Origin: Arenibacter certesii DSM 19833
GTDB lineage: Bacteria > Bacteroidota > Bacteroidia > Flavobacteriales > Flavobacteriaceae
DNA length: 64,000 nucleotides
Assembly: GCF_000429545.1 (NCBI RefSeq)
Contig: NZ_AUCB01000003.1
Location: 62,001-126,000 of the forward strand
Direction: 5' to 3'
Positions 63,494 through 64,000 of the stretch are shown here, in pieces; positions within the stretch are counted from its first letter, which is position 1; each line of letters begins with the position of its first letter. The notes beneath the pieces were generated by a model, which ran no database searches, was not told the DNA's origin, and saw only the letters and a list, made by a program, of their open reading frames with translations. A program made the position numbers and the translations under genes.

Positions 63494-64000
63494 CTAACTA
63501 GGTCCACTCCTAACATATCCAACGTAAAAGCCCTGTTTATCCTCCTGCCGGGCAGTTGAAATAAAATGCACATAACTAAGACCGTGGATACTTTCTCGGT
63601 TTAGAAATAAAGTGGCTATTTCATTTCCGGCCTCATCCGTAACAATACAATTCTTATTCTTACCGGAAAGATCATAATTAAAAACCAAGGTTTGCCATTG
63701 GTTTGGTTGCAATTCTTTTATTGCAAAATTGTACATGGCAAACTTATAAGCGGTGGTGTCAGATGGATTAAACCAGCGGTCATTAAGACTTATTCTTCCC
63801 CCATGGCTGCCTTCAGGAATATATACCGAAGTTTTAAAGCGACCTTTTTGCAAAGCAGGGAAATTCCATACTGCTCCTTGGTTGGCTATTTCCAGGTCTT
63901 CACTATCCTTTCTAACAATTTTAAGGACTTGCTTTTTAGGTTCTTCTGGGTCTGCAACTAAATGAGCTCCTTTATCTCTATTGTAAGCACAATGACCAAC
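63494..64000 (-). CDS. C-terminal part of an unidentified beta-sandwich protein (cut by right edge)
   Basis: The minus-strand frame is open from the right edge to the stop at 63494, giving at least 168 residues; the start is outside the window. The visible part is beta-rich and aromatic (NQGAVWNFPALQKGRFKTSVYI, GGRISLNDRWFNPSDTTAYK, ELQPNQWQTLVFNYDLSGK), resembling a concanavalin-like or jelly-roll domain of an extracellular glycan-active or BNR-repeat protein. It ends in FYVGYVRSGPS and has no type IX sorting signal. Its position ahead of susCD suggests it belongs to the same utilisation locus. The TTG at 63853 is not the true start. Confidence 0.75.
   Translation of the reverse strand, partial: VGHCAYNRDKGAHLVADPEEPKKQVLKIVRKDSEDLEIANQGAVWNFPALQKGRFKTSVYIPEGSHGGRISLNDRWFNPSDTTAYKFAMYNFAIKELQPNQWQTLVFNYDLSGKNKNCIVTDEAGNEIATLFLNRESIHGLSYVHFISTARQEDKQGFYVGYVRSGPS

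Noticed and set aside
1-64000. CRISPR array, prophage or intact insertion sequence
   Set aside because: No regularly spaced direct repeats, phage structural genes, integrase or complete transposase were seen anywhere in the window.

Overview
The window is chromosomal DNA of a member of the Bacteroidota, most likely a marine Flavobacteriaceae. The evidence is: SusC/SusD outer-membrane pairs, lipoproteins with Bacteroidota-type leaders, -33/-7 promoters of the form TTG-N19-TAnnTTTG, no Shine-Dalgarno sequences, low GC, a Na+/H+ antiporter and a Na+:solute symporter, and typical flavobacterial gene neighbourhoods (yceD-rpmF, fabH-accB-accC, tdk-alr, mscL, asd). I cannot name the species from sequence alone.

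Layout. 1-4907 is a nearly complete TamB envelope-biogenesis gene running off the left edge. 5.4-11.0 kb has a luciferase-like flavin monooxygenase and then a copper-handling cluster: a HYC_CC_PP protein, a DUF3347 lipoprotein, an AraC-type regulator with an N-terminal CxxC metal-binding-like domain, and a CopA-type P1B-ATPase. 11.3-16.4 kb has an alkaline-phosphatase-superfamily enzyme, a TauE/SafE permease, a Na+:solute symporter and an orphan PglD/NeuD-like acetyltransferase. 16.5-22.3 kb is housekeeping: ribE, pdxA, yceD-rpmF and fabH-accB-accC. 22.5-31.4 kb holds a FAD oxidoreductase, a Gre-like protein, arfB, an orphan ABC ATPase, a prolyl oligopeptidase, asd, mscL, alr and tdk. 31.6-42 kb holds a hypothetical protein, rsmI, a carboxymuconolactone-decarboxylase-family protein, an OsmC protein, a PNGase F-like protein, recJ, lpxH, queD, a PHP-domain hydrolase and nhaA. 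42-50 kb holds an RluA-type pseudouridine synthase without a canonical start codon, small membrane proteins, an enoyl-CoA hydratase-family protein, a MATE exporter, a GNAT acetyltransferase, tRNA-Ala(UGC), a sorbosone-dehydrogenase-like lipoprotein and a cytosine-deaminase-like enzyme.

The right end (50-64 kb) is accessory and glycan-related. Two SusC/SusD pairs point at each other. The plus-strand pair (51882-57000) has no enzyme beside it. The minus-strand pair (58475-63115) follows the C-terminal part of a beta-rich protein cut by the right edge and precedes a lipoprotein of the endonuclease/exonuclease/phosphatase superfamily. In the 2-kb gap left of the plus-strand pair I found a decayed fragment in which a piece of a homologue of the right-edge protein is joined directly to a piece of a SusD homologue. 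It looks like the remains of a paralogous locus that lost its SusC gene by internal deletion. This is the most unusual structure I can support in the window.

Transcription units can be inferred from several strong intrinsic terminators (after the symporter, rpmF, accC, asd, mscL, prolyl oligopeptidase, tRNA-Ala and both susD genes) and from five good -33/-7 promoter matches. I saw no CRISPR array, intact insertion sequence, prophage or rRNA.
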